Source: Terriglobia bacterium (GTDB lineage Bacteria > Acidobacteriota > Terriglobia > Bryobacterales > Bryobacteraceae). From it: a stretch of 35,491 bases of DNA. The position numbers were made by a program, and so were the translations under genes. Below are positions 8,770 through 17,550 of the stretch, in pieces. The notes under the pieces are model-generated. The model did no database searches, was not told the DNA's origin, and was given only the letters and a program-made list of their open reading frames with translations. The stretch covers positions 1 through 35,491 of the forward strand of contig RGPS01000038.1 in NCBI GenBank assembly GCA_010084195.1, in the 5' to 3' direction. Each line of letters begins with the position of its first letter. The first letter of the stretch is position 1.

Positions 8770-9561
8770 ATGAAACGCCCCGTCATCACGCTTCTTACCG
8801 ACTTCGGAACCTCCGACTACTATGTGGGCGCGATGAAAGGCGTGATCCTCTCGATTTGCCCGGACGCGCAAATCGTTGATATTACGCATGAAATTGCCCC
8901 ATGGCAGGTTGGCCACGGGGCGTGGATGCTGGCCCAGGCGTGGGGTTGTTTCCCCCCGGGGACCGTTCATATAGCGGTGGTTGATCCTGGCGTGGGGAGT
9001 AACCGGCGCCCGCTTCTTGCAGCGGCGGGCGGACACCTGTTTGTGGCTCCGGACAATGGGGTACTCACGCGCGTGCTGGCACAGACTCCCCCGGATGCTG
9101 TTCGGGAGATCACGGAAAGCAGGTATTTTCGCTTGCCCCTGAGCCAGACTTTTCATGGCCGGGATCTGTTTGCGCCCGTGGCGGCGCATCTCGCTTGTAG
9201 TGTGCCCCCGGAGAACTTCGGGCCGGAATTGAAAACGTTCACCCACCTGCCTTCCGTCGCGCCACGGCAGACCGGGGAAGGAGAATGGCAAGGAGAAGTT
9301 CTTTGGGTGGACCGGTTTGGCAACGTGGTGACCTGTTTCGATACGGATAGTTTTGGGTGGGTTTCCGGCGAGCCATTTATGCTGGAATTAAATGGAATTA
9401 CCGTCCAGAAGTATCAGCAGTACTACGGGGCCATGCCGGCCAATGTGCTGCATCTCACTGGCGGCAGTGCCGGGTATCTGGAAGTATCTGTAAATCAACA
9501 AGATGCGGCGTGTTTTTTGGCTGTTGGAGCGGGTAGTCCGGTCATCCTTCGGCGTGTTTAG
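8770..9561 (+). CDS. S-adenosyl-L-methionine hydrolase (adenosine-forming), DUF62/SAM hydroxide adenosyltransferase
   Basis: Members hydrolyse SAM to adenosine and methionine using a water or hydroxide held by a conserved Asp-Arg-His set; the fold is shared with fluorinase and chlorinase. The 263-residue protein shows ITLLTDFGTSDYYVGAMKG, DITHEIAPW, VHIAVVDPGVGS, FVAPDNGVLT, TFHGRDLFAPVAA and WVDRFGNVVTC, in family order. No halogenase-specific feature was identified, so hydrolase is the better call. ATG 8770 begins right at the first strand. It is divergent from the cysteine desulfurase, with about 40 bp between starts. Confidence 0.93.
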   Translation: MKRPVITLLTDFGTSDYYVGAMKGVILSICPDAQIVDITHEIAPWQVGHGAWMLAQAWGCFPPGTVHIAVVDPGVGSNRRPLLAAAGGHLFVAPDNGVLTRVLAQTPPDAVREITESRYFRLPLSQTFHGRDLFAPVAAHLACSVPPENFGPELKTFTHLPSVAPRQTGEGEWQGEVLWVDRFGNVVTCFDTDSFGWVSGEPFMLELNGITVQKYQQYYGAMPANVLHLTGGSAGYLEVSVNQQDAACFLAVGAGSPVILRRV

Positions 9562-9586
9562 GGCGGCGGCGGTCCGGGACTCCGGC

Positions 9587-9596
9587 GTACCAGTAC
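9587..9596. promoter_or_regulatory. GTACCAGTAC element, copy 1
   Basis: GTACCAGTAC lies 90 bp before the ATG of the PEP-CTERM gene. Its reverse complement, GTACTGGTAC, is found 109 and 106 bp before the two large secreted genes downstream. An A/T-rich TTTTTTCGA follows about 30 bp later, as at copy 3. It is probably an operator or activator site shared by the three genes; the protein that binds is unknown. Confidence 0.5.
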
Positions 9597-9676
9597 CGCA
9601 GGATGTTCTGATTCTGTTTTTTCGAATGGAATTCGCGGAAAGTTTTGCTAGCATCGGCATATCAAGGAAAGATCTT

Positions 9677-10417
9677 ATGAAAACCCTCTTGAATACGCTA
9701 CTCGGAACGGCACTGGCGCTCTGCGCCGCAAGCACGGCGAGCGCAAACACGCTGTTGGTGTTTATTACCCCGGGTCAAATCCTGTCGTTGGCGGGCAGTG
9801 GCATCTACGGTGCCAACTGCAATTCAGGCATGACCAACTGCGGAGTCTACGCGATTGGTTTTGTGGGAGCTTCTGGCGGGACCGCCGCCCAGGCGGTATC
9901 TATCACCAATGGTGCGGCTTCCATTTCGCCGGACAACACGGGTACCGACAAATGGGTGAACTACAACATTCTGCCCAGCTCCGGCGCAGGTGCCTGCGAC
10001 ACCGCTGCGGGCTGTAGCGCGTTTGAAGTGGGCGGCACGGCCAGCGGCAATACTGAGGAAAAGTTCATTGCCAACAATGCTAATACGGTGGGCAAGGCCT
10101 ACACGTCCAACGTTGGTGATACGCTCCTGACCGGCGTCGCGCCGATGAATGCAACCACCGACAGCCGCGGTATTGGGTTCCTTTTGACTTTTGCGACAAA
10201 CGTCGCTGCCGGAACAACAACGAACGTGACTTTTGAACTGCTCGCCTCCAAGTTGAGCATCTCGACGGGCGCCCAGGGAACCAAGGCTATGGCGGCACAG
10301 GGAACAATTAGTGGGTTGACTCTGGTGGCCTTACCGGAACCGTCCTCCTGGAGCATGCTGGGTGGCGGAATTTTTGCCGTCGGATTTGCCGCATGGCGCC
10401 GCCGCAAACAGAGCTAA
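9677..10417 (+). CDS. PEP-CTERM sorting domain protein, secreted
   Basis: A 246-residue protein with a signal peptide (MKTLLNTLLGTALALCAAS, cut near TASA), a central threonine/alanine/glycine-rich beta-type region with a few cysteines (NCNSGMTNC, ACDTAAGC), and a C-terminal PEP-CTERM tail: LPEPSSWSMLGGG, a hydrophobic helix and the basic end AAWRRRKQS. Such tails are recognised by exosortase (EpsH/XrtA family), and the proteins go to the outer surface or biofilm matrix. The middle region belongs to no family I recognise. ATG 9677 follows a purine-rich AAGGAAAG. No exosortase gene is in the window. A strong terminator follows at 10467. Confidence 0.88.
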   Translation: MKTLLNTLLGTALALCAASTASANTLLVFITPGQILSLAGSGIYGANCNSGMTNCGVYAIGFVGASGGTAAQAVSITNGAASISPDNTGTDKWVNYNILPSSGAGACDTAAGCSAFEVGGTASGNTEEKFIANNANTVGKAYTSNVGDTLLTGVAPMNATTDSRGIGFLLTFATNVAAGTTTNVTFELLASKLSISTGAQGTKAMAAQGTISGLTLVALPEPSSWSMLGGGIFAVGFAAWRRRKQS

Positions 10418-10466
10418 GCAACAACGAGAATGTGGGTTTGACCCTCCTGTTTCGTCGAAACCCTTC

Positions 10467-10498
10467 GCGCCCGGTGCTTCTGCATCGGGCGCTTTTTT
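10467..10498 (+). terminator. Rho-independent terminator after the PEP-CTERM gene
   Basis: GCGCCCGGTGC (10467-10477) pairs with GCATCGGGCGC (10482-10492) around a TTCT loop, an 11-bp stem with one G-T pair, followed by six T (10493-10498). It lies 50 bp after the stop codon. Confidence 0.9.
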
Positions 10499-10945
10499 AG
10501 TTGTTTCGGGTCTGTTCGGTAGCTACACTGGCCGGGCCGGTCGGGCTTGCCAGCTCTCGCGGGGAACTCGAAAAAGGCCTGTTTTGATTGTGTTTTCAGC
10601 GAATGGAACCTGCGATGTTTCTGTTTCCAGACCTCAAGGGGCCATGCCGGATGTTCAACTGGCCGAATCATATTCGGGATACTGCGGCTTGCGCAAATGG
10701 CAGAGTTGAAGGCACGGGCGTGTCTAACGGGATTGTTCCATGCGGACTCGCACTTTCGATGCAGGGGGAGGGTGCTCTCGGGTCACGTTCATCCCCTGGT
10801 CTTGTGTGCATTACCCTTGCTGTTTCCGCATGGGCCGTACTGGTACTGGACGTGCCTCGGAAGCGCGGTTTTGGGGTTCAATTATGCGTTTTCGCTGGTA
10901 ACATCGTGTCAGGAAACAATTAGTTGTCCATCAGGCCAAACTTCT
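10499..10945. other. Intergenic region with upstream element of the first large secreted gene
   Basis: About 450 bp with no convincing gene; open frames here have no family features or ribosome site. A segment near 10591 (TGTTTTCAGCGAATGGAACC) resembles the stretch near 9615 before the PEP-CTERM gene (TGTTTTTTCGAATGGAATTC), so part of the promoter region may be duplicated. The GTACTGGTAC copy at 10837 sits in it. Confidence 0.5.
10837..10846. promoter_or_regulatory. GTACTGGTAC element, copy 2
   Basis: Within CCGTACTGGTACTGG, 109 bp before ATG 10946. It shares the core CCGTACTGGTAC with copy 3 and is the reverse complement of copy 1. Confidence 0.5.
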
Positions 10946-13537
10946 ATGAAAATCAGATCTCATCAGGCGAAAATCACTCCCAGGTCAACCGGGCTGGCAG
11001 TAGCTGCCTTAGCTCTCTTCTTTGCGACTTCCGGCACGGCGATGGCGCAGTGCACGGCGTGCGTGAACGCTGTCACGCTGCCGACAGGAAACGTCACGTT
11101 TTCTTCTATCGCGGGCAGCGATGATCCGCAGGGTGACCCGGCGTCGAGCGGCAATGGATACTTCACGTTGAACTTGACGGGCACCTATCCTGGCTCTGAT
11201 TTGGATGCTGGTCCTTACACGGCCTGGTGCGGTGCCTGGTACAGTTCGATCGTGCAGAACACCGGCACGCCTGGCGCTCCCGTGCTCTCCACCTACTAGC
11301 CCTCGGTTCCCGTCGGCATGAAACCCCTCGTCCCCGGCAACACCCTGAACATGGTGAACTACATCCTGAATCACAAGGTGGGCACTGTTCAGGATGTGCA
11401 GGACGCCATCTGGCTAATTATGGTTGGTTCTACGGACCTGGCAGGACCGGCATCGCCCACGGCCGTTGCTCTCGCTAACGCTGCGATCACAAATGGTGCG
11501 GCCTACGTACCGAATTCCTTTGGCACCATGGCTGTTTTCTATGTGACTGGCCCCACTACCCTGGCGACGACTTACCAGAGCGCGTCCAATCAACTGCAGA
11601 CGCTGTTTTTTGAAGTGCCGGTTCCGCTGGCGAACAACAGCACCCCGACGTTGGCATGCGCTTCCAGCTCCGGCCAGGCGGGAACTTCGTACTCCTCCGC
11701 GCTGGTCGCCAACGGTGGTGTTTTCCCTTATCTCTTCTCCGTCGCCGGCGGTGCGTTGCCCCCCGGCCTCTTCCTGAATCCCTCTGCCGGCACAATCACA
11801 GGCGTGGCCAGCACGTCGGGTTCCTTTAGCTACACGGCTCAGGCTGTCGATTCCTCCGGGAATTCAGCCACCAACACGGTGACATCGGCCTGTTCCATCA
11901 CCATTTCGCAGCCGGTGACTCCATTGGCGCTGGTTTGCCCCGCTAACCTTACCGGACAGGTGGGTGTTTCCTACAGTTCGGCGCTGGTTGCTTCCGGTGG
12001 TACCGGTAACTACTCTTACTCGCTCGCTGCGGGCAGCATTCTTCCCAGCGGTTTGACGCTCAACGCTTCTACTGGTTTCATCGCCGGTACGCCGTTGCTT
12101 CCCGGTTCCGTAACATTCACCGGTAAGGTGACTGACACGGGTGATTCGGCGCTGGCTCCGGTTTCCGCCACCTGCGGTATCTCGATTGTGGGTCCGCCCT
12201 CTGCTAACTGTGTCAGTATCTCGGCCGTGCAGGGTCGGGCGATCACGCCGGTCACCGTGACCGGGTCGAATGGAGCCGGTGGTTCTTATACCTTCTCCGC
12301 AACCGGTTTGCCGGCTGGCCTCTCCATGGCGAGCAATGGCACCATCTCCGGCACGCCAACCGTCACAGGCACCTTCTCTTATATCGTCACGGTGACCGAC
12401 AGGAACGGCAATACCGGCACCACCACCTGCTCCTCGGTTACGGTGACTACCGCTCCCACGCCTCTGACGCTGGTCTGTGCTTCCAGCATCGGTCAGGTTA
12501 GTGTTCCGTATAGTGGTTCGCTGGTGGCCGGTGGTGGTTCCGGGAACTACGCCTTCTCCATCACAGGCGGTTCTTTGCCTCTTGGCCTCAGCCTGAATAC
12601 TTCCACGGGTCTGATTTCGGGTACCCCGACCAGTGCCGGTACCTTTAGCTTCACGGCAAGGGTTGTCGACACTACCGACTCCGTTCTGGCTCCGGCCACC
12701 AGCACCTGTGGCATCACAGTTGCAGCGGTTCCCTCCACCACCTGCGCAGTCATTAGCGCAACGCAAGGGGTAGCCATCACTCCGGTGACTCTGAGTGGTG
12801 CCAACGGAGCCGGTGGGACGTATACCTTCACGGCTACCGGCTTGCCCTCTGGTCTGGTCATGTCCACCTCGGGCACGATATCGGGAACGCCTTCGGTCAA
12901 CGGTACCTTCTCTTACACGGTCCGGGTTGCTGACAGGAACGGTAACGCCGGCACGATCACATGCTCGATCACGGTAGCCCCCCCGGTAGTTGTGAGTGCC
13001 GGCGCGGTCGGTACCGGTGACACCGCGACGATCGGCTTCTGGCAGAACAAGAACGGTCAGTATCTGATCTCCATCGCTAACGGTGGTGGAACGTCAACTG
13101 CCCTCGCCAACTGGCTGGCTACTCAAATGCCCGCCCTGTTCGGTGCGACGAGCGCAAACAACCTCACAGGTAAGAAGAACTCTGACGTTGCCGCTCTGTT
13201 CACCACTCTTTTCAAGGTGAGCGGGACCAAGACCAACGCACAGATCATGGGCAGCGCTCTGGCCGTGTACATAACCAGCACCAGCCTGAGCGGTACGGAC
13301 GCTTTAATGGTGGCTCAGCGGACCAAGTTCCGCTTCAACTCCTCCACGGGCGGTACCGGTGTTAAGACGTGGAATGTGGGATCGTATGGCACGGCAATCG
13401 GGCTCGTCAACAATCAGTCCTACACTGTGCTGCAGCTTCTTGCGCAGGCCAACCTGAGGAAGCAGCTGGGCACGTTTGATTCAAACGCCTTCAATGTGAT
13501 CTTTGACGGCATTAACGTCAAGGGCGACATAATCTAA
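10946..13537 (+). pseudogene. Large secreted protein with thioester-like N-terminal domain and Ig-like repeats, internal TAG stop
   Basis: Paralogue of the 13905 gene. The frame is 863 codons plus stop. Residues 1-35 are a signal peptide (ends TAMAQ). Residues 36 to about 225 form the N-terminal domain with AWCGAWYSS (Cys95), NMVNYILNH and VQDAIWLIM (Gln152). Five He_PIG-like Ig repeats follow, each with a GTISGTP-type turn and a Cys pair. The last about 180 residues are a separate domain (GFWQNKNGQYL, FDGINVKGDII), seen to my memory in other acidobacterial secreted proteins. Codon 118 is TAG (11297-11299) where the paralogue has GCC; everything else is in frame for 745 more codons. It is therefore a very recent nonsense mutation, a sequence error, or a suppressed stop. 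There is no PEP-CTERM tail. A terminator follows at 13555. Confidence 0.8.
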
Positions 13538-13554
13538 AGGCCACTTGCAAAGCG

Positions 13555-13590
13555 GCAAAAGGGGAGCGGAGAAATCTGCTCCCCTTTTGC
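13555..13590. terminator. Hairpin terminator after the first large secreted gene
   Basis: GCAAAAGGGGAGC (13555-13567) and GCTCCCCTTTTGC (13578-13590) are perfect reverse complements. The stem extends by GGA/TCT to a GAAA tetraloop. It is 17 bp after the stop codon; the T run is inside the distal arm. Confidence 0.85.
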
Positions 13591-13639
13591 ATTTCCGGTG
13601 GGTGCACCCGCGCCATTTTTCAGCCATTTCCTGCGGTTC

Positions 13640-13662
13640 TGCCAATACCAGCGGTACTGGCA
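13640..13662. repeat. Inverted repeat TGCCAATACC-AGC-GGTACTGGCA
   Basis: The arms (13640-13649, 13653-13662) are complementary apart from one position (A/C mismatch, or G-T-like in the other strand), with a 3-bp centre. The arm contains GGTACTGG, the core of the shared upstream element, so it may be a further binding site. There is no T run, so it is not a terminator. Confidence 0.5.
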
Positions 13663-13798
13663 GGGCCTTATGTTACGGCAGTATTCCCTTTCGTTTACCT
13701 TGTGTAAGTGTCGCATAATGAATGAGTTATGTGACTATGTCCGGCTGGCGTTCCTGCTCGCCGGGAGCTGGATTCTGTCCTGACTCGAAGCCTGACCC

Positions 13799-13808
13799 GT
13801 ACTGGTAC
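13799..13808. promoter_or_regulatory. GTACTGGTAC element, copy 3
   Basis: Within CCCGTACTGGTACCGAACTG, 106 bp before ATG 13905, with TTTTCGATG about 33 bp downstream as at copy 1. Confidence 0.5.
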
Positions 13809-13904
13809 CGAACTGCGGAACAAACCTCATATTTTCGATGATATGTGCGGATTCTCCTGATAGTATCGGGTTTCAGACTTAAATGTTTTCAAAAAGTGAC
13901 CGCA

Positions 13905-16900
13905 ATGAAAAACAATCTACATCAACCCCGAAGTAAGGCCAGTACTCTGGGATTTGCAGCGACGGCCCTGGCTCTGCTCTCCGTCTTCGCTGGCAACGCT
14001 TCCGCCCAGTGCACGTCCTGCGTGAACGCAGTGACCCTGCCGTCGGGCCTGGTAACATTCTCAACTATAGATTTCAACGAGGACCCCTGGGGCGACCCTG
14101 CCGCCGCCGGTAATGGGTACTTCACCCTGAACGTAACCGGCCTTGGACCCGGCAGCGATATGGCCAATGGTCCGTACGCCGCCTGGTGCGGAGCCTGGTA
14201 CAGTTCGACTGTGCAGAATACCGGCACGCCCGGTTACCCGGTGCTTTCCACCTACGCCCCAGGCGTTCCGGCAGCAATGCGGCCTCGGGTACCTGGCAAC
14301 ACCCTGAACATGGTCAACTACATCCTCAATCACAAGACAGGGACCGTACAGGACGTGCAGGACGCCATCTGGCTGATCATGGTCGGGTCTACCGATCTGG
14401 CGTCTCCCGCATCACCGACCGCACTGGCGCTGGCTGCAGACGCCCAAGCGAACGGTGCCGGGTATGTGCCTGCCGCGTTCGGCATTATGGCCGTGTTCTA
14501 CACGGTCGGGCCCAATGCTCTGGCTCCCGATTACCAAACAGCCTCCCAACATTTGCAGACCCTCCTTCTGGAACTGCCTGTACCGCTGGCGAATTCCACC
14601 GCCCCGGCGCTGACGTGCTCCGTCAACACGGGCCGCACCGGTACCGCTTACTCGTCCAGCCTGGTGGCTATGGGCGGCGTTGGACCCTACACCTACTCCA
14701 TCCTTGGCTCGCTGCCGAACGGTCTCACGCTCGGGGCGAACGGCCTCATTACAGGTACGCCGACGGCGTCTGCCTCTTACAGCTTCACCGCGCGGGTGGT
14801 TGACGCGGGGGGGCAGTCCGGCAGCAATACCTCAACCGCTCCCTGCACCATTAACGTGCAGCCGCCTTCGACTCCTCTTTCTCTGGTTTGCCCGACCGGT
14901 ATCACTGGTCAGGTCGGTGTTTCTTACAGTGCCGCACTCTCGGCTGCGGGCGGCACGGGCATGTACAGCTACTCTCTGGCTGGCGGCAGCCTCGGCAGCC
15001 TGACCCTGAACGCCTCTTCCGGTCTTATCTCCGGTATCCCCTCGGCGGCCGGCTCGCTCTCCTTCACCGGACGCGTTACCGACACCGGTGACACGGCCCT
15101 GAGCCCGGTCAGCACAACCTGCAACATTGCCATCGTGGGCGCGCCCACGACGACCTGCCCGGTTATCAGTGCGACACAGGGTCTGCCGATCAGCGCCGCT
15201 TCATTGTCTCCCTCTCTTGGTGCCGGTGCTCCCTATACGTTCTCCGCCACCGGTCTTCCGGCTGGCCTGGTGATGTCCGCAACGGGCGTCATTACTGGTA
15301 CGCCGACTGTGAGCGGCACTTTCGCTTACGCCATCACGATTACTGATGCCAACGGCAACCCCGGCACGGTCACCTGCTCCATCACGGTTGCTCCCGCGCC
15401 CCCCGCCCTCACGCTGGCCTGCCCGTCCAGCACCGGACGGATCGGTGTTGCGTACAGCTCTTCGCTGGTAGCCGGCGGTGGTACCGGTAGCTACACCTTC
15501 GCTCTGACTGGCGGATCCCTGCCGGTTGGCCTGACGCTGAACACCTCGACCGGCGTTATCTCCGGTACGCCGACGAGCGGCACGACCTTCAGCTTTACAA
15601 CGCGAGTTACCGACAACAGCGGCAACTCCGCCGTCCTCCCGGTCTCCAGCACCTGCGGTATTACGCTGACCACCAGCTCGCCCACCACAACCTGCGTTTC
15701 CATCAGCGCCACTCAGGGTCAGGCGATTACGCCCGTCACTTTGGTTGGTCAGCAGGGTGCCGGTGCTCCTTACACCTTCTCGGCCACGGGTCTCCCGGCT
15801 GGTCTCAGCATTGCAGCCAACGGCACCATCTCCGGCACGCCGACGGTGGCAGGTACTTTCAACTACACGATTTACGTAACTGACAAAGACGGCAACTGCA
15901 CCGCCGTTATCTGCTGCATCACGGTTCTGCCCTGCCCGCCGGTGATCACACTCACCTGCCCTGCCAGCAGCGGTCAGGCTGGTCTTCCCTACAGCTCCTC
16001 CTTCGGGGTTTCGGGCGGCACGGGTCGCTATGCCTTCTCGCTCGTCTCGGGCAGCCTGGCCCCTGGCCTCACGATGAACTCGGTTGGTTTGATCTCGGGT
16101 ACACCCTCCGGCAGCGGTACTTATACCTTCGGCGTTAAAGTCGATGACACGGGTACCTCGACGGTCGAGAATGTAACCAAGACCTGCAGCATGACGATTA
16201 CCCCTGCGCCCACCACGGCTTGCCCGGTGGTCAGCGCGGTGAAGGGCACCACCATCGCCTCGAAGCAGCTGACCGGCAGCGCCGGTGCGGGTGGTCCTTA
16301 CACCTTCTCGGCAACTGGTCTGCCTGCCGGTCTGGTGCTCTCCACCTCCGGTCTGCTCTCCGGTACGCCTTCGGTCACCGGCACCTTCTCTTACATCATC
16401 ACGGTGAAAGATAAGAACGGCAAGTCCGGCACGGTCACCTGCTCTCTCACGGTGGCTCCTCCGGTTGTGACCAACACCCCGGGTATCTCGCTCACCAAGA
16501 CGGCGAACGTCTCACGGGTGAATCCTTACCAGAAGGTTTGCTACACCTACGTTGTGAAGAACACCGGTACGGTGGCTCTCACCAACATCACGGTGGGCGA
16601 CGACAACGCAACTCCCGGCTTCACTTCGGACGACTTCACGGTCGGCACCGTGGCCAGCCTGGCGGTTGGTGCTTCCCAGACTCTGAGCGCCTGCATCTAT
16701 CCTCCGGTTACGCAGGATGCGCAGGATGATGATGATGATGACGATGATCGCGGCTGGGGTTCTTCCCGGCGCCACGACTGGGATGATGACAGCGACTCCA
16801 AAGATGGCGGCACTGTTATCTGCAAGGAACTCAGCAATGGCGACATTCAGGTTACCTATCGCCAGGACAAGAGCCTGACCGACAACACCTACGGCCGAGG

Positions 16901-17477
16901 TTCTTCTCGCGACTGGGGCAGCAGAGGTCAGTCCTTCAACCGGTTCGCGGCTTCCACGGATGGTGTCGAGTTCAAGATTCTCGACAAGAAGGGCAACGTG
17001 ACGCTCGACTTCGTGGCCGATTACCTGAGCCGCGATTCCCGGACTCGCTCCGGCTGGAATAACCTCGGTATCAAGGGTGGTGGCGGCAAGGTGTACAAGG
17101 GCAACGCAGCCCACGTGCTCAAGGTCGATTCTTCCCTGAACCGTAACCTCAACAAGCAGACCAAGTACAACCAGTCCACGAAGGATTCCCCCGAAAACGC
17201 CAAGGATTGGGAAGACGAGCAGAACTACACGGTCGTGATCTCCAAAGAAGCCTGCGCCAAGTATGGCTTCGGTGGAGTGAGTGTCCCGAAAGTGCGGAAC
17301 GAATGCTCCAAGCGTCGCAAATATGAAGGCCATGTGACGAAGCCGAGCAGCTCGGTTGCCACCAACACCGCCACCGCTTCGGTGACTGTGGCTGGTCAGA
17401 CCATCAAGGCAACGGCCAAGGCTTCGGTTAAAATCGACGCCAGCAAGTCCGGCTGGAGCGATTGCGACAAGTACTAA
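13905..17477 (+). CDS. Giant secreted protein: thioester-like domain, seven Ig-like repeats, split DUF11-type C-terminus
   Basis: A 1190-residue exported protein. Residues 1-35 are a signal peptide (ends NASAQ). Residues 36 to about 235 are the N-terminal domain with AAWCGAWYSS (Cys95), MVNYILNH and VQDAIWLIM (Gln152), a layout like bacterial thioester domains. Seven He_PIG-like Ig repeats follow, alternating two types, each with a Cys near both ends (probable disulfides). From residue 861 a DUF11-like domain begins (ISLTKTANVSRVNPYQKVCY) and is broken by an acidic run (eight Asp, 941-948) and a domain of about 170 residues (GVEFKILDKKGNVTLDF, SLNRNLNKQ), then finishes with VATNTATASVTVAG. 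There is no PEP-CTERM or LPXTG tail. It is likely a surface or matrix adhesin. ATG 13905 starts the signal peptide. A terminator follows 23 bp after the stop. Confidence 0.85.
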   Translation: MKNNLHQPRSKASTLGFAATALALLSVFAGNASAQCTSCVNAVTLPSGLVTFSTIDFNEDPWGDPAAAGNGYFTLNVTGLGPGSDMANGPYAAWCGAWYSSTVQNTGTPGYPVLSTYAPGVPAAMRPRVPGNTLNMVNYILNHKTGTVQDVQDAIWLIMVGSTDLASPASPTALALAADAQANGAGYVPAAFGIMAVFYTVGPNALAPDYQTASQHLQTLLLELPVPLANSTAPALTCSVNTGRTGTAYSSSLVAMGGVGPYTYSILGSLPNGLTLGANGLITGTPTASASYSFTARVVDAGGQSGSNTSTAPCTINVQPPSTPLSLVCPTGITGQVGVSYSAALSAAGGTGMYSYSLAGGSLGSLTLNASSGLISGIPSAAGSLSFTGRVTDTGDTALSPVSTTCNIAIVGAPTTTCPVISATQGLPISAASLSPSLGAGAPYTFSATGLPAGLVMSATGVITGTPTVSGTFAYAITITDANGNPGTVTCSITVAPAPPALTLACPSSTGRIGVAYSSSLVAGGGTGSYTFALTGGSLPVGLTLNTSTGVISGTPTSGTTFSFTTRVTDNSGNSAVLPVSSTCGITLTTSSPTTTCVSISATQGQAITPVTLVGQQGAGAPYTFSATGLPAGLSIAANGTISGTPTVAGTFNYTIYVTDKDGNCTAVICCITVLPCPPVITLTCPASSGQAGLPYSSSFGVSGGTGRYAFSLVSGSLAPGLTMNSVGLISGTPSGSGTYTFGVKVDDTGTSTVENVTKTCSMTITPAPTTACPVVSAVKGTTIASKQLTGSAGAGGPYTFSATGLPAGLVLSTSGLLSGTPSVTGTFSYIITVKDKNGKSGTVTCSLTVAPPVVTNTPGISLTKTANVSRVNPYQKVCYTYVVKNTGTVALTNITVGDDNATPGFTSDDFTVGTVASLAVGASQTLSACIYPPVTQDAQDDDDDDDDRGWGSSRRHDWDDDSDSKDGGTVICKELSNGDIQVTYRQDKSLTDNTYGRGSSRDWGSRGQSFNRFAASTDGVEFKILDKKGNVTLDFVADYLSRDSRTRSGWNNLGIKGGGGKVYKGNAAHVLKVDSSLNRNLNKQTKYNQSTKDSPENAKDWEDEQNYTVVISKEACAKYGFGGVSVPKVRNECSKRRKYEGHVTKPSSSVATNTATASVTVAGQTIKATAKASVKIDASKSGWSDCDKY

Positions 17478-17500
17478 CCAACTAAGCAGTCGGTTTCAAG

Positions 17501-17536
17501 CAAAAAGGGCGGCTCCTTCGGGAGCCGCCCTTTTTG
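17501..17536. terminator. Bidirectional terminator
   Basis: CAAAAAGGGCGGCTCC (17501-17516) and GGAGCCGCCCTTTTTG (17521-17536) are perfect reverse complements around a TTCG tetraloop. The flanking A5/T5 runs let it serve both the 13905 gene and the convergent gene ending at 17551. Confidence 0.95.
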
Positions 17537-17550
17537 CTTTTGTTTGTCCG

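Larger units (their letters stand above)
13591..13904. other. Intergenic region upstream of the second large secreted gene
   Basis: No gene is supported here. It holds an inverted repeat at 13640-13662 and the third GTACTGGTAC copy at 13799, then an A/T-rich stretch (CATATTTTCGATGATATG) and the start at 13905. No clear -35/-10 pair or sigma-54 (GG-N10-GC) site could be fixed by eye. Confidence 0.5.

Noticed and set aside
8770-9561. Fluorinase or chlorinase
   Set aside because: The motifs are those of the general SAM hydrolase family; no halogenase-specific loop was recognised.
9600-9676. Sigma-54 promoter before the PEP-CTERM gene
   Set aside because: A GG and a GC are present, but their spacing is 2 bp short of the fixed -24/-12 distance.
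13640-13662. Terminator
   Set aside because: No T run, and a perfect terminator lies just upstream at 13555.
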